Source: Stagnihabitans tardus (GTDB taxonomy: Bacteria > Pseudomonadota > Alphaproteobacteria > Rhodobacterales > Rhodobacteraceae). From it: DNA of 64,000 bases. Location of the stretch: positions 124,001-188,000 of the forward strand of contig NZ_JAABNR010000001.1 in NCBI RefSeq assembly GCF_009925085.1. The letters run 5' to 3'. The notes beneath the pieces were generated by a model, which was not told where the DNA came from, ran no database searches, and saw nothing but the letters and a program-made list of their open reading frames with translations. Each line of letters opens with the position of its first letter. Position 1 is the first letter of the stretch. Of this stretch, positions 21,567 through 30,757 are shown piece after piece. The translations under genes were made by a program, and so were the position numbers.

Positions 21567-22966
21567 GGCAAAAGGGCTTTCAGTCGGAGGAGAGCGATGC
21601 GCTCGACCTGGGCGCAGGCGGTCTGGAACTCGGTGGGGGTGTCATTTGCGATGCGGGTCTGGAAGGCCTGGAGGATCGAAGCTTTCGAGTGGTCGCGCAC
21701 GGCGATGATGAAGGGAAAGCCGTGCCTTGCGGTGTAAGTCTCGTTCAATTCCGTGAACTTGGCCCGTTCTTCATCGGTAAGGGCATCCAGCGCGGCGGAG
21801 GCCTGTTCGGCCGTGCTCTCTGCCGTCAGGCGCTTGGCCGCCGCCAGTTTGCCTGCAAGGTCGGGATGGGCCTTGAGGACCCCCAGGCGCGCCTCGGGGG
21901 GCGCGCTGCGGAAGATGCGGGCGAGCGCATTGTGCAGGCCCACGGCGCAGTCATGGGCGGGCCCAAGCTCCAGGTCGAAGGCGCCCTCGGCGATCCATGG
22001 TGAGTGTTCGAAGATCCCGCCGTAAAGTGCTACAAAGCGCGCGCGGTCCATTTGGCTGGGCCGCTCGATCCGGCGATGGGGATGGGTCTGGGCCCAATGC
22101 GCCGCGATCTGCCCCCGCGTCGCGAACCAGACCCCGTCATGGGCCATGGCGTAATCGAGGAAACGCTTCAGCCCCGCCATCTTGCCAGGCCGCCCGATCA
22201 GCCGGTTGTGCAGGCCGATCGAGAACATCCGGCCGCCCTCCTCCATGAGCGTGTCGAAGGTATCGCGCAGATAGGTCTCGAACTGCTGGCCGTCGGTATA
22301 GCCCGGCGCCGTGGCGAAGCGCATGTCATTGGCCTCGAGCGTATAGGGGATGACCAACTGGTCCCTGTCGCCGATCTCGGCCCAATGGGGCAGATCGTCG
22401 TCGTAAGTGTCGGAAATCCAGTCGAAAGCCCCGGTCTCGGCCGTCAGCCGCACCGTGTTCATCGAACAGCGCCCGGTATACCAGCCGCGCGGCGGCGCGC
22501 CCACGACCTCGGTATGCAGGCGGATGGATTCGGCGATCTGCCGGGCCTCCTCGGCTGGATCCATGTCGCGGTGATCGACCCATTTCAGACCATGGGAGGC
22601 GATCTCCCAGCCCGCCTCCTTCATCGCCTCGACCTGTTCGGGGTTGCGCGCCAAGGCCGAGGTCACGCCATAGATCGTCACCGGCAGGCCAAGGCCGGTA
22701 AAGAGCCGATGCAGCCGCCAGAACCCGGCCCGCGCGCCATAGTCATAGATCGATTCCATGTTCCAATGCCGCATCCCCGGCCAGGGTGCGGCGCCCGCGA
22801 TGTCGGAGAGAAAAGCCTCGGACTGCTTGTCGCCATGCAGCAGATTGTTCTCGCCCCCCTCTTCGTAGTTCAGGACCAGCGAGATGGCGATGCGGGCACC
22901 ATTCGGCCAGTTGGCTTGCGGGGGATTGCGGCCATTGCCACGGAAGTCACGAGGGTAACGGATCAT
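21563..22966 (-). CDS. puuE: Allantoinase (PuuE type) fused to OHCU decarboxylase
   Basis: 467-aa fusion. Residues 1-300 are a polysaccharide-deacetylase-like, metal-independent allantoinase (LNYEEGGENNLLHGD, GWEIASHGLKWVDH, MFSIGLHNRLIGRPG). Residues about 305-467 are the OHCU decarboxylase UraD (FVALYGGIFEHSPWIAE, LKAHPDLAGKL, FPFIIAVRDHSKASIL). Together they convert OHCU to (S)-allantoin and on to allantoate. The ATG has a GGAGG site 5 nt upstream; the extra four codons from a TTG are rejected. It is divergent from uraH, whose product feeds the UraD half. Confidence 0.93.
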   Translation of the reverse strand: MIRYPRDFRGNGRNPPQANWPNGARIAISLVLNYEEGGENNLLHGDKQSEAFLSDIAGAAPWPGMRHWNMESIYDYGARAGFWRLHRLFTGLGLPVTIYGVTSALARNPEQVEAMKEAGWEIASHGLKWVDHRDMDPAEEARQIAESIRLHTEVVGAPPRGWYTGRCSMNTVRLTAETGAFDWISDTYDDDLPHWAEIGDRDQLVIPYTLEANDMRFATAPGYTDGQQFETYLRDTFDTLMEEGGRMFSIGLHNRLIGRPGKMAGLKRFLDYAMAHDGVWFATRGQIAAHWAQTHPHRRIERPSQMDRARFVALYGGIFEHSPWIAEGAFDLELGPAHDCAVGLHNALARIFRSAPPEARLGVLKAHPDLAGKLAAAKRLTAESTAEQASAALDALTDEERAKFTELNETYTARHGFPFIIAVRDHSKASILQAFQTRIANDTPTEFQTACAQVERIALLRLKALLP

Positions 22967-23102
22967 TTTCGCCTCCAATGGCGCCAGACTAGGCCCGGGC
23001 GGGCGCGGGGGGTATCAAATAATGCCGATAGGTGCTTTCTGGCACAGAGGGGCGCGACAGCGGGGCGGCCCCTGGCTAGAGTTGCGGAAAAGGGAGGCAA
23101 GG
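22967..23102. promoter_or_regulatory. Divergent puuE-uraD / uraH intergenic region
   Basis: 136 bp separating the two divergent operons of urate catabolism, so promoters for both directions must lie here or close by. The A/T-rich stretch TATCAAATAATGCCGATAGG near 23014-23033 is the only non-GC part and the likeliest promoter or operator location. No clear palindrome was found. Confidence 0.4.
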
Positions 23103-23462
23103 ATGGCAGAGGGGTTCCTGACGACGCATGTGCTGGATACGGGCCGCGGGGTGCCTGCGGCGGGCGTGCGGATCTGGCTTTACCGGGTGACGGGCAACAG
23201 CCACAAGAAGATCGCCGAGGTCGTGACCAATGCGGATGGCCGCAGCGATGTGCCGCTGCTGAAGGGCAAGGAGTTCCGGGCGGGCGGATATGAGCTGGTG
23301 TTTCACGCGGGCGATTACCTGAGGGCGACGGGCCAGGTCTCGGGCGAGGTCCTGTTCCTCGACCAGGTGCCGATCCGCTTCGGCATCTCGGATGAGACCG
23401 CGCATTACCATGTGCCGCTGCTGATCTCGGGCTTTGGCTATTCGACCTACCGGGGGAGTTGA
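23103..23462 (+). CDS. uraH: 5-Hydroxyisourate hydrolase
   Basis: 119-aa transthyretin-like hydrolase opening 5-hydroxyisourate to OHCU. Diagnostic parts are TTHVLDTGRGVPAAGV with the catalytic His, the internal Arg-bearing KEFRAGGYELVFHAGDYL, and the family's C-terminal tetrapeptide YRGS preceded by HYHVPLLISGFGYSTY. There is no signal peptide, so it is cytosolic. The start is the Met after GGGAGGCAAGG. The product is the substrate of the UraD half of the divergent fusion gene. Confidence 0.95.
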   Translation: MAEGFLTTHVLDTGRGVPAAGVRIWLYRVTGNSHKKIAEVVTNADGRSDVPLLKGKEFRAGGYELVFHAGDYLRATGQVSGEVLFLDQVPIRFGISDETAHYHVPLLISGFGYSTYRGS

Positions 23463-23825
23463 CCCGGGCCGGGGGGGCCTCGCCTTCGGCTCGGCCCGCG
23501 CGGCGGCGGTGACTGGAGAGGGCGCCGCCCTCTCCAGACCTCTCCCGGAATATTTGGACCAAATTGAAAGACGAATACGCCGAGGGACCGAAACCCTGAC
23601 CCTTCCCGCCGCCTCTCGTCAGCGGGCAAGTTTGCTCTTTCAGCTTGGCGCAAGTATTCCACGGAGGGGTCCGGGGAGGTGTGAAACCTCCCCGGGGCAT
23701 CCCCCGGAGCGACCGGATCGGCAGGCGCAATGGGGGTCCGGGGGCTTGCCCCCGGGCCGGGGCCGCCGCGCGGGCCGAGCCGCAGGCGAGGCCCCCCTTC
23801 TCCGGGATGCTTCGCTTCGACGCCG
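23463..23825. repeat. Paired 3'-end modules between convergent genes
   Basis: 363 bp without a gene. After uraH: a GC module GGCCTCGCCTTCGGCTCGGC at 23474-23508, hairpin 23513-23537 (CTGGAGAGGG arms) and a plus-oriented box at 23541-23570. After the aminotransferase, on the minus strand: another copy of the GC module at 23761-23794, the stem CCGGGGAGG/CCTCCCCGG at 23671-23695 and a minus-oriented box at 23637-23665. Each convergent gene therefore carries its own complete set. Confidence 0.75.
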
Positions 23826-25241
23826 TCAGCCCAGCTTGAACCCCTCGCGCACCAGGTCATCCGTGACGCGGGCGATGGCCCTCTCCAGCGTCTCGACCAC
23901 GAAATCCACCTGTCCCTCCGTGATCGTCAGGGGCGGAGACATGACGTTCAGATGGCCAATCGGGCGGACCAGGAGACCCATCTCCTCGCAGGCATTCGAG
24001 ATGCGCTTGCTCTCATTCGCCTCGTCCGGCAAGAGCGCCTTGGTGGCCTTGTCAGCCACATTCTCCACGCAGAGCATCAGCTTGCGGCCGCGCACATCGC
24101 CCACCAGGGGCAGATGCGACAGGGCTTGAAGCCGGGTCTCGAAATAGCTGCCCACCTTGGCGGCATGAGGCAAGAGACCCTCGCGCTCCATGATCTCGAT
24201 GTTCTTCAGGCCCGCCGCACAGGCCACGGGATGGCCGGAATAGGTATAGCCAGAGGTGAACCAGCCCGAGGGGCCCTGGGACATCGCCTGGTAGATCCGG
24301 TCCGAAAAGATCAAGGCGCCCAAAGGGATATAGCCCGAGGTCAAGCCCTTGGCGCAGGTGATCATGTCGGGCTGGACGCCAAATTCCGCGAGGCTCGCGA
24401 ACCAGTGGCCGATGCGGCCAAAGCCCGTGACGACCTCGTCGGCGATGAAGAGGATGTCGTGGCGCTGGCAGAGCTGCCACATGCGCTTCAGATAGCCTTC
24501 CGGCGGAATGATGATGCCGCCCGAAGCCTGGATCGGTTCGGCGATGAAGCCACCGATGCGGTCGGCCCCCACCCGCGCGATCAAGGCTTCGAACTCTGCC
24601 ACCAGCTCGTCACAGAACTGCGCCTCGGTCAGATGCGCCGGGCGGCGATAGGGGTTGGGGCAGCTCAGGTGATGGATGCCTTCCGTCTTGTAGCGGAACT
24701 CCTCGATCCGGTCGCCATTCCGCTTGCCCACCGATTGCGAGAGATAAGTCGAGCCGTGGTAGCTGTTCTCGCGGCTGACGATATCGGTCTTGCCGGGATT
24801 GCCCCGCGCGTGGTGGTAATAGCTGACCATCCGCACCGCCGTATCCACCGCCGTCGAGCCCCCGGTGGTGAAATGCACGCGGTTGAGGTCGCCGGGCGCG
24901 AGCTCCGCCAACCTGGCCGCCAGAAGCGCCGCCGGATCATTGGTCACATCGACGAAAGGATTGGCATAGGCGAGCTTCAGGGCCTGCGCGCCAATCGCCT
25001 CGGCCATCTCGCGCCGTCCCAACCCGATGTTGGTGCACCAGACCCCCCCCACCGCATCGAGGTAAGAGCGCCCCGTCGTATCGGTCACCATGCAGCCTTG
25101 CCCCTCGGTGATGACCAAGGGCACCTCGCGCGCCATGCCCTGGAAATGCTGCCAGGGATGCAGCGCATGGGCCTGGTCCAGGGCTGCGAAATCCTCGTTG
25201 CGACGCTCGGGACGGGGTTTGGGTGCGGCAGTCGGGGTCAT
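23826..25241 (-). CDS. Class III omega-aminotransferase
   Basis: 471-aa PLP-dependent class III aminotransferase, probably using pyruvate or an oxoacid with an omega-amino compound. Visible signatures are SYLDAVGGVWCTNIGLG, the phosphate-binding TTGGSTAVDTAVRMV, SYHGSTYLSQS, IAEPIQASGGIIIPPEGYL, FIADEVVTGFGRIG and the PLP lysine in TCAKGLTSGYIPLGA. Sequence alone does not separate putrescine, beta-alanine or taurine aminotransferases. An agmatinase-family gene 4 kb away makes a diamine plausible but unproven. The start is MTPTAAPKP with GGAG 7 nt upstream; the ribosome site sits in a small TGAAT/ATTCA inverted repeat. Confidence 0.88.
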   Translation of the reverse strand: MTPTAAPKPRPERRNEDFAALDQAHALHPWQHFQGMAREVPLVITEGQGCMVTDTTGRSYLDAVGGVWCTNIGLGRREMAEAIGAQALKLAYANPFVDVTNDPAALLAARLAELAPGDLNRVHFTTGGSTAVDTAVRMVSYYHHARGNPGKTDIVSRENSYHGSTYLSQSVGKRNGDRIEEFRYKTEGIHHLSCPNPYRRPAHLTEAQFCDELVAEFEALIARVGADRIGGFIAEPIQASGGIIIPPEGYLKRMWQLCQRHDILFIADEVVTGFGRIGHWFASLAEFGVQPDMITCAKGLTSGYIPLGALIFSDRIYQAMSQGPSGWFTSGYTYSGHPVACAAGLKNIEIMEREGLLPHAAKVGSYFETRLQALSHLPLVGDVRGRKLMLCVENVADKATKALLPDEANESKRISNACEEMGLLVRPIGHLNVMSPPLTITEGQVDFVVETLERAIARVTDDLVREGFKLG

Positions 25242-25317
25242 TTTGAATCTCCATTCAATACGTGAAGGATAGCAGAGCCCCGCCCCGCGCGCCAGCGTTT
25301 TGATCAAATGACGGAAA

Positions 25318-25344
25318 GCCCGCAGGTTCGACAGAACTGCGGGC
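25318..25344 (-). terminator. Terminator of the ntr-hfq-hflX transcription unit
   Basis: On the minus strand, about 27 bp after the hflX stop, a stem GCCCGCA/TGCGGGC with an inner GTTC/GAAC extension and a 4-nt loop is followed by TTTCC. It is a convincing stem with a short U tract, suited to ending the hfq-hflX transcript before the downstream aminotransferase gene. Confidence 0.65.
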
Positions 25345-25370
25345 CTGGAATATGATGGGAAATCCGTGGG

Positions 25371-26696
25371 TTACAGGCGACGATACAGCGCGGCCTGTCG
25401 GTCGGTCCATTCGACCGCCAGGCTCCAGCCCGCTTCGCCCTCGGTCTCTTGCCGCACCACACCCTGCTCATGCAGCCAGGCATGCTTGCGCCCCTCGGCA
25501 AAGGGCAGCTCCAGGTCCGCCTGGACCCGCGCCTCGGAGAGAACGCCCGAGATCGCCTCCAAAAGCGCCCCGATCCCCTCGCCGGTCAAGGCCGACAGCG
25601 CAAAGACCCCTGCCCGGCCCTCTTGCGCCAGCTCCAGGGCCGCCCGCGCATCGGGGGTGACAAGGTCGAGCTTGTTCCAGATCTCGAACTGCGGCGTGGC
25701 CGAAGTCACGCCAAGCGAGGTCAGGATATCGGCCACATCCGCCGCCTGCTCCGCCGTCTCGGGATGCGAGATATCCCGGACATGCAGGATCAGGTCGGCC
25801 TCGAGCACCTCTTCCAGGGTGGCGCGGAAGGCCGCGACCAATTGCGTCGGCAGGTCCGAGATGAAGCCTACGGTGTCCGACAGGATCACCTTTTGCCCCG
25901 AAGGCAGCTCCAGCCCCCGCATCGTGGGATCGAGGGTGGCAAAAAGCATATCCTTGGCCAGGACTTCCGCCCCGGTCATCTTGTTGAAAAGCGTGGATTT
26001 TCCGGCGTTGGTATAGCCCGCAAGCGCCACGATCGGAAAGGGAACCTTACGCCGTCCGGCGCGCTGCAACTCGCGGCGGCGGCTCACGGTTTCCAACTGC
26101 CGCTTCAGCTTCACGACCTGCTCATCAATCGCCCGCCGGTCGCTTTCGATCTGAGTCTCACCCGGGCCGCCCACGAAACCAAACCCGCCGCGCTGGCGTT
26201 CGAGGTGGGTCCAGGCCCGCACCAGGCGCGAGCGCTGATAGGTCAACGCCGCCAGTTCGACCTGCAAGACGCCTTCCCGCGTCCGCGCGCGGTCGGCGAA
26301 AATCTCCAGGATCAGCCCGGTCCGGTCCAGAAGCTTGATGCCCCATTCCTTCTCGAGGTTCCGCTGCTGCACGGGGCCCACCATGCCATCGACCAGCACG
26401 AGGTCGACCTCATGCTCCTTGATCCGCCCCTTGATCTCTTCGATCTTGCCGGTCCCAAAAAGCATCCCCGGATGCACCTTGGGCAGGCGCACGACCTCCG
26501 AGCCCACGACCTCCAGCCCCGGCAGCGCACGGGCCAGCGACACCGCCTCGGCCAGGCCATGCTCGGCCAGGCGGCGCTTTTTCGTCGTTTTCACATCGGG
26601 ATGCAGGACCCAGGCACGCGTCAGCTTTTCGGCCGTCTCATGACCGCTCCGCTTCTGGCGCTCTGCGAAGAAGTCTTCGTCCAGGTCCTCGGTCAC
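25371..26696 (-). CDS. hflX: Ribosome-associated GTPase HflX
   Basis: 441-aa GTPase that binds the 50S subunit and can split stalled ribosomes. The N-terminal HflX domain ([23 protein letters not shown]) is followed by the glycine-rich linker [20 protein letters not shown] and a G domain: [16 protein letters not shown] (G1), [10 protein letters not shown] and [12 protein letters not shown] (switch II), and EIWNKLDLV (G4). It starts with GTG in a GTGA overlap with the hfq stop. hfq-hflX is a conserved pair and is here attached to ntrX. Confidence 0.95.
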   Translation of the reverse strand: MTEDLDEDFFAERQKRSGHETAEKLTRAWVLHPDVKTTKKRRLAEHGLAEAVSLARALPGLEVVGSEVVRLPKVHPGMLFGTGKIEEIKGRIKEHEVDLVLVDGMVGPVQQRNLEKEWGIKLLDRTGLILEIFADRARTREGVLQVELAALTYQRSRLVRAWTHLERQRGGFGFVGGPGETQIESDRRAIDEQVVKLKRQLETVSRRRELQRAGRRKVPFPIVALAGYTNAGKSTLFNKMTGAEVLAKDMLFATLDPTMRGLELPSGQKVILSDTVGFISDLPTQLVAAFRATLEEVLEADLILHVRDISHPETAEQAADVADILTSLGVTSATPQFEIWNKLDLVTPDARAALELAQEGRAGVFALSALTGEGIGALLEAISGVLSEARVQADLELPFAEGRKHAWLHEQGVVRQETEGEAGWSLAVEWTDRQAALYRRL

Positions 26697-26926
26697 TCTT
26701 CGCCTTCATACAGCGTGATCGGCCCGCCCGGCATGATGGTCGAGATCGCGTGTTTATAGACGAGCTGGCTTTGCCCATCGCGGCGCAAAAGCACGCAGAA
26801 ATTGTCGAACCAGGTGATGACACCCTGCAACTTGACCCCGTTGATGAGGAAAATCGTCACCGGAACCTTTGCCTTGCGGACATGGTTCAGAAAGGCATCC
26901 TGCAAATTCTGTTTGTCGCCAGCCAT
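26693..26926 (-). CDS. hfq: RNA chaperone Hfq
   Basis: 77-aa Sm-like protein forming a hexameric ring for sRNA-mRNA pairing. Sm1 is [39 protein letters not shown]-like and Sm2 is [10 protein letters not shown], with the proximal-site Lys-His pair intact. The C-terminal tail is very short, as usual in Alphaproteobacteria. The frame is open 22 codons upstream but [10 protein letters not shown] is the family start. It lies 100 bp after ntrX and overlaps hflX. It may serve the sRNA candidate at 54227-54302. Confidence 0.97.
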   Translation of the reverse strand: MAGDKQNLQDAFLNHVRKAKVPVTIFLINGVKLQGVITWFDNFCVLLRRDGQSQLVYKHAISTIMPGGPITLYEGEE

Positions 26927-27026
26927 GTTATAGCCCTTGTTTTTCTCTGTGGCGGGTCCGTTCTGCCCTGTCGCGGGGTCACCCGGCGCCACTATGGAAC
27001 GGCAAAGCCCGAGATTCCAGCCCTAT

Positions 27027-28415
27027 TTACACCTCATCCTCACCCTCACCCCCGCCTTTTGCCGAAGAAACGACGCCCAGAGACTTCAGCTTGCGATGCA
27101 GCGCCGAGCGTTCCATGCCGACAAAACCCGCCGTCCGGCTGATATTGCCGCCGAAACGGTTGATCTGGGTCAGCAGGTATTCCCGTTCGAAGACCTCGCG
27201 CGCCTCGCGCAAAGGCAGCGTCGCCATGGCACCGCCGAGGACCAGCCGCGCGCCCGAATCACTTTGCGCCTCGGGCTGCGGCAGTTCGCGCGCCTCGATC
27301 GGGCCCGCGCCATCGCCGAGGATCAGGACCCGCTCGATCACGTTGCGCAGCTGGCGGACATTGCCGGGCCAGGCCATGGTCTGCAAGACGGCCTCCGACT
27401 CCGGCGTCAGGCGGCGCAGGGGCAGGCCCTGGGTCTTGTGGAACATCTCGATGAAATGCGCGGTCAGCTCGGGGATATCCTCGCGCCGCTCCTCCAGCGA
27501 GGGGACCTGGATCGGCACGACGTTCAGCCGGTCGTAAAGCTCTTGCCGGAAGCGGCCGGCGGCGATTTCCGCCCGCAGATCGCGCGAGGTGGAGGAGATC
27601 ACCCGCAGATCGACCCGCACCTTGTCCGACCCGCCAAGCCGCGTGAACTGCTGCTCGACCAGCACCCGCAGGATTTTCGACTGCGTTCCCAAGGGCATGT
27701 CGGCCACTTCGTCGAAATAGACGATGCCGCCATGGGCCTGCTCCAGAAGCCCCTTTTCCACGCCACGATCCGCCGTTTCGCGGCCAAACAGCACCTCCTC
27801 CATCCGCTCCGGCTCGACCGAGGCGGAAGAGACCGAGACGAAGGGGGCCGAGGCGCGGGCCGATTGCGCGTGAATTTGCCGCGCCGCAAGCTCTTTGCCT
27901 GAACCGGCAGGCCCGGTCAGCATCACGCGGCCGTTGGACTTGGTGACCTTTTCGATGTTCGATTTCAAGACCTTGAAGGCAGGACTTGATCCAATCATCT
28001 CGGCCGAAGTCACCTCGCGCCGCCTGAGTTCAGAGTTTTCGCGCCGCAGCCGCGCCGTCTCCATCGCGCGACTGACCACAACCATCAGCTGATCGATGTT
28101 GAAGGGCTTTTCGATGAAGTCGTAAGCGCCCTGCTTGATGGCGGCGACCGCGATCTCGATATTGCCATGGCCCGAGATGATGACGATGGGCACGTCCGGG
28201 TTGTCGCGCTTGACCGCCTTGAGGATGTCGATCCCGTCCATCCGGCTGTCCTTCAGCCAGATATCCAGGATCATCAGGCTCGGCGGCTCCGCATTGATCT
28301 GCGCCATGCAGTCGTCGGAATTTCCTGCCATACGAACGGCATAGCCCTCGTCCTTCAGGATATCGGCGATCAACTCGCGGATGTCTTTTTCGTCGTCGAC
28401 AATAAGGATACTCAT
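27027..28415 (-). CDS. ntrX: Nitrogen response regulator NtrX (no GAFTGA loop)
   Basis: 462-aa NtrC-family regulator. The receiver domain has the phosphoacceptor Asp at about residue 51 (MILDIWLKD). The AAA+ domain has an altered Walker A GPAGSGKE and Walker B GGIVYFDEVADMP. The C-terminal HTH has NRFGGNISRTAGFVGMERSALHRKLKSLG. Where sigma54 activators carry GAFTGA, this protein reads LFGRETADRGVEKG, so contact with sigma54 is unlikely. The start overlaps the ntrY stop (ATGA), so it is coupled to its kinase. Confidence 0.94.
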   Translation of the reverse strand: MSILIVDDEKDIRELIADILKDEGYAVRMAGNSDDCMAQINAEPPSLMILDIWLKDSRMDGIDILKAVKRDNPDVPIVIISGHGNIEIAVAAIKQGAYDFIEKPFNIDQLMVVVSRAMETARLRRENSELRRREVTSAEMIGSSPAFKVLKSNIEKVTKSNGRVMLTGPAGSGKELAARQIHAQSARASAPFVSVSSASVEPERMEEVLFGRETADRGVEKGLLEQAHGGIVYFDEVADMPLGTQSKILRVLVEQQFTRLGGSDKVRVDLRVISSTSRDLRAEIAAGRFRQELYDRLNVVPIQVPSLEERREDIPELTAHFIEMFHKTQGLPLRRLTPESEAVLQTMAWPGNVRQLRNVIERVLILGDGAGPIEARELPQPEAQSDSGARLVLGGAMATLPLREAREVFEREYLLTQINRFGGNISRTAGFVGMERSALHRKLKSLGVVSSAKGGGEGEDEV

Positions 28416-30670
28416 GCTCCCCCTCCTTGCTGGGCTTGCAAAACTGGACTGCGCCCCCTGGCCCGCGTCGCGCGCGGAAGCCGGATTTCCGCCATCGCGC
28501 CGTGATGGGTGCAGCCGTCAAAAACCGGAGCATCGGTCAGGACCAGGGTCCCGCCGTGCTCTTCGATGATCTTCTTCACGATGGGCAGGCCAAGACCGGT
28601 GCCCTTTTCCTTGGTCGTCATATAGGGTTCGAAAAGCCGCGTGCGATCATGCGGCAGCCCGGGGCCGTTGTCCTCGATCCGGATCAGGGAATGGGTCTCG
28701 GACGCGGTCAAAGTGACCTTGATCACCGGCTCCATCCCTGGAGTCTTTTCACGTTGTTCGTCAATGGCTTCCCCGGCATTCTTGATAAGGTTCGTCAGCG
28801 CCTGGCCGATCATCGTGGCGTCGATCTCGATCATGTCCGGCGTCGCGGGAAGGTCGCGGATGAACTGCACGCCCGGCAGGCCGTTTTCCTGCAACATCAC
28901 CGCGGCCTTGACGAGCGCGGTCAGGTCAGTCTCGCGGCGGTCGGGTTCGGGCATCCTCGCAAACTTCGAGAACTCGTCCACGATCCGGCGCAGGTCATTG
29001 GTCTGGCGGATGATCACATCGGCCAATTGTTCAAGATCATCAGGCTCTTGCACCTGGGTCCTGAACTTGCGGCGGATGCGTTCGGCCGAAAGCTGGATGG
29101 GCGTCAGCGGGTTCTTGATCTCATGCGCGATGCGCCGCGCCACATCGCCCCAGGCCGCCATCCGCTGCGCCGAGACAAGGTCGGTCACATCGTCGAAGGC
29201 CACGACGTAGCCCTCGACCTCGCCCGTCTCACCGCGCCGTTCGGACATGCGAACCAGCAGGCTTTCCAGCTGACCCCGGCGCGAGAGGCGGATTTCGTCT
29301 TGCACCGCTGCTCCAAGTTCGACGTGCAGCCTGCTGAAAAGGCTAAGAAACTCCGGAGCCACATCGGCAAGGGTCTTGCCCGATGCCTCCGTCACGTCCA
29401 AGAGCCGCAGGCCGGCGCGGTTGATCACATCGACCCGGCCCTCGGCATCCAGACCGATCACCCCCGCCGTCACGTTGGACAGAACGCTGTCGAACAGCCG
29501 CCGCCGGTCCTCGGTCCGGTCATGCGCCTCGACCAGCGCTTTCCGCTGGCCGTGCAGTTGCCGGGTCATCTGGTTGAAAAGCCGCCCCAGCATGGCGATC
29601 TCGTCCTCGCCCTCGTCTTCCGGGACCTGGACGTCGAGGTCCCCCGCGCCAACCCGCTGCGCCGCCCCCGCCAGCCGCCCCACCGGACGCGAGAGCCGCT
29701 CAGCGAACCAAAGCCCGCCCCAGACCGAGGCCACGATCAAAATCACAGCGAATCCAAGGTATAGAAGGCCGAAGTTGAAGAGGATCTTGCCCCGCTCCGC
29801 CTCCAGCTGCTGATAAAGCGTCGCGGTTTCCTGCGTCTCGTCCAAAAGCCCCAGGATCCGCCCATCCACCCGGCGCGAGACGTAAAGCAGCCGGTCCGGA
29901 TAGCCCGGAAGGTCCGCCAGGGCGCGCAGCTCGGAATTCGGCCAATCGGGGATCATGACGACCGAGCCGCCCTCGGCCTGGGCGATCTCGGCCTGGGTCG
30001 GGGCCTCGAAATCGAAGAGATAGGACTTGTCGCCGCGCACCCTGATCTCGCCCTTGGTCGAAACCAGGTAGGCCTCTTTCAGCCCGCGCTGGATCTGGCT
30101 TTGCCCCTGGACCAGGACGGAACGGATTTCTCCATCCGATACAAGGCCCTGGGTGTCATGGGCCTGGACCAGAAGCGCGGCCAGGGCCTGGACATCGGCC
30201 TCCAGGTTGGCGGTCTGCTCGGCCTCATAGGCCTCGGCCGCGTCCAGCGAGGCCCCGATCACCCCCCGCACCCGGTCGGAAAACCAGCCCTCGAGACCGA
30301 TGTTGACGGTCAGAACGCCGAAGATCGCGACGAGCACGGTGGGAATCAGCGCGACGGTCGCAAAGACAAGCGTCAGCCGCAGGTGAAGCCGAGAGCCCGC
30401 GCTGGCCGAGCGGCGGTCGGCGACGATCTGGATGATGCGGCGCAGGACCATGGTCGCGATGACCAGGACATAGACGAGGTCGGCCAAAAGCACCAAGCGC
30501 AGCGCCGTCGATGAGGCGCCGAGGTTCAAGGGCCCAAGGGTCAGAAAGGTCGCCACGGCAAGCGCAGGCCCCAAAAGCGCAAGCCCCAGCGCCATCGCGG
30601 TCTGGACCTGTCTTTGCCGGCGCAGACGCGTCAGGCGCGTCAACCAGCGGGGCTCCGCCGTCTTTCTCAA
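28412..30670 (-). CDS. ntrY: Nitrogen-regulation sensor kinase NtrY
   Basis: 752-aa membrane histidine kinase partnered with NtrX. Two N-terminal hydrophobic stretches (about 25-45 and 58-80) plus one at 100-125 precede an extracytoplasmic sensor region to about 300. A further membrane segment at 300-322, a HAMP domain (about 322-375), a PAS domain (about 385-500), the phosphorylation His in [14 protein letters not shown] (His516) and the ATPase motifs DNGPGLP and KGTGLGLPI follow. The start is a TTG 4 nt after GGGAGG, so the exact N-terminus is uncertain. It follows a long hairpin after ntrC. Confidence 0.93.
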   Translation of the reverse strand: MRKTAEPRWLTRLTRLRRQRQVQTAMALGLALLGPALAVATFLTLGPLNLGASSTALRLVLLADLVYVLVIATMVLRRIIQIVADRRSASAGSRLHLRLTLVFATVALIPTVLVAIFGVLTVNIGLEGWFSDRVRGVIGASLDAAEAYEAEQTANLEADVQALAALLVQAHDTQGLVSDGEIRSVLVQGQSQIQRGLKEAYLVSTKGEIRVRGDKSYLFDFEAPTQAEIAQAEGGSVVMIPDWPNSELRALADLPGYPDRLLYVSRRVDGRILGLLDETQETATLYQQLEAERGKILFNFGLLYLGFAVILIVASVWGGLWFAERLSRPVGRLAGAAQRVGAGDLDVQVPEDEGEDEIAMLGRLFNQMTRQLHGQRKALVEAHDRTEDRRRLFDSVLSNVTAGVIGLDAEGRVDVINRAGLRLLDVTEASGKTLADVAPEFLSLFSRLHVELGAAVQDEIRLSRRGQLESLLVRMSERRGETGEVEGYVVAFDDVTDLVSAQRMAAWGDVARRIAHEIKNPLTPIQLSAERIRRKFRTQVQEPDDLEQLADVIIRQTNDLRRIVDEFSKFARMPEPDRRETDLTALVKAAVMLQENGLPGVQFIRDLPATPDMIEIDATMIGQALTNLIKNAGEAIDEQREKTPGMEPVIKVTLTASETHSLIRIEDNGPGLPHDRTRLFEPYMTTKEKGTGLGLPIVKKIIEEHGGTLVLTDAPVFDGCTHHGAMAEIRLPRATRARGRSPVLQAQQGGGA

Positions 30671-30710
30671 TCAACCTCCCGCCGGGTTCTGCGACCCGTT
30701 TGTCACAGGG

Positions 30711-30744
30711 CGCGGCTTTCCGGTAACGTCACCGGAAAGCCGCG
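30711..30744. terminator. Long perfect hairpin between ntrC and ntrY
   Basis: Perfect 14-bp inverted repeat CGCGGCTTTCCGGT/ACCGGAAAGCCGCG with a 6-nt loop, starting 14 bp after the ntrC stop. No U tract follows on either strand, so it may act as an attenuator, a partial terminator or an mRNA-stabilising 3' structure that separates ntrBC from ntrYX expression. Confidence 0.7.
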
Positions 30745-30757
30745 TCCTGTTGCGAGA

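Noticed and set aside
25242-25257. TGAAT/ATTCA hairpin around the aminotransferase ribosome site as a riboregulator
   Set aside because: The stem is only 5 bp and A/T-rich, so it is too weak to claim.
25298-25308. TTGATCAA as an FNR-type site
   Set aside because: FNR sites need TTGAT and ATCAA separated by four bases; here the halves overlap. It also lies downstream of hflX and not at a clear promoter.
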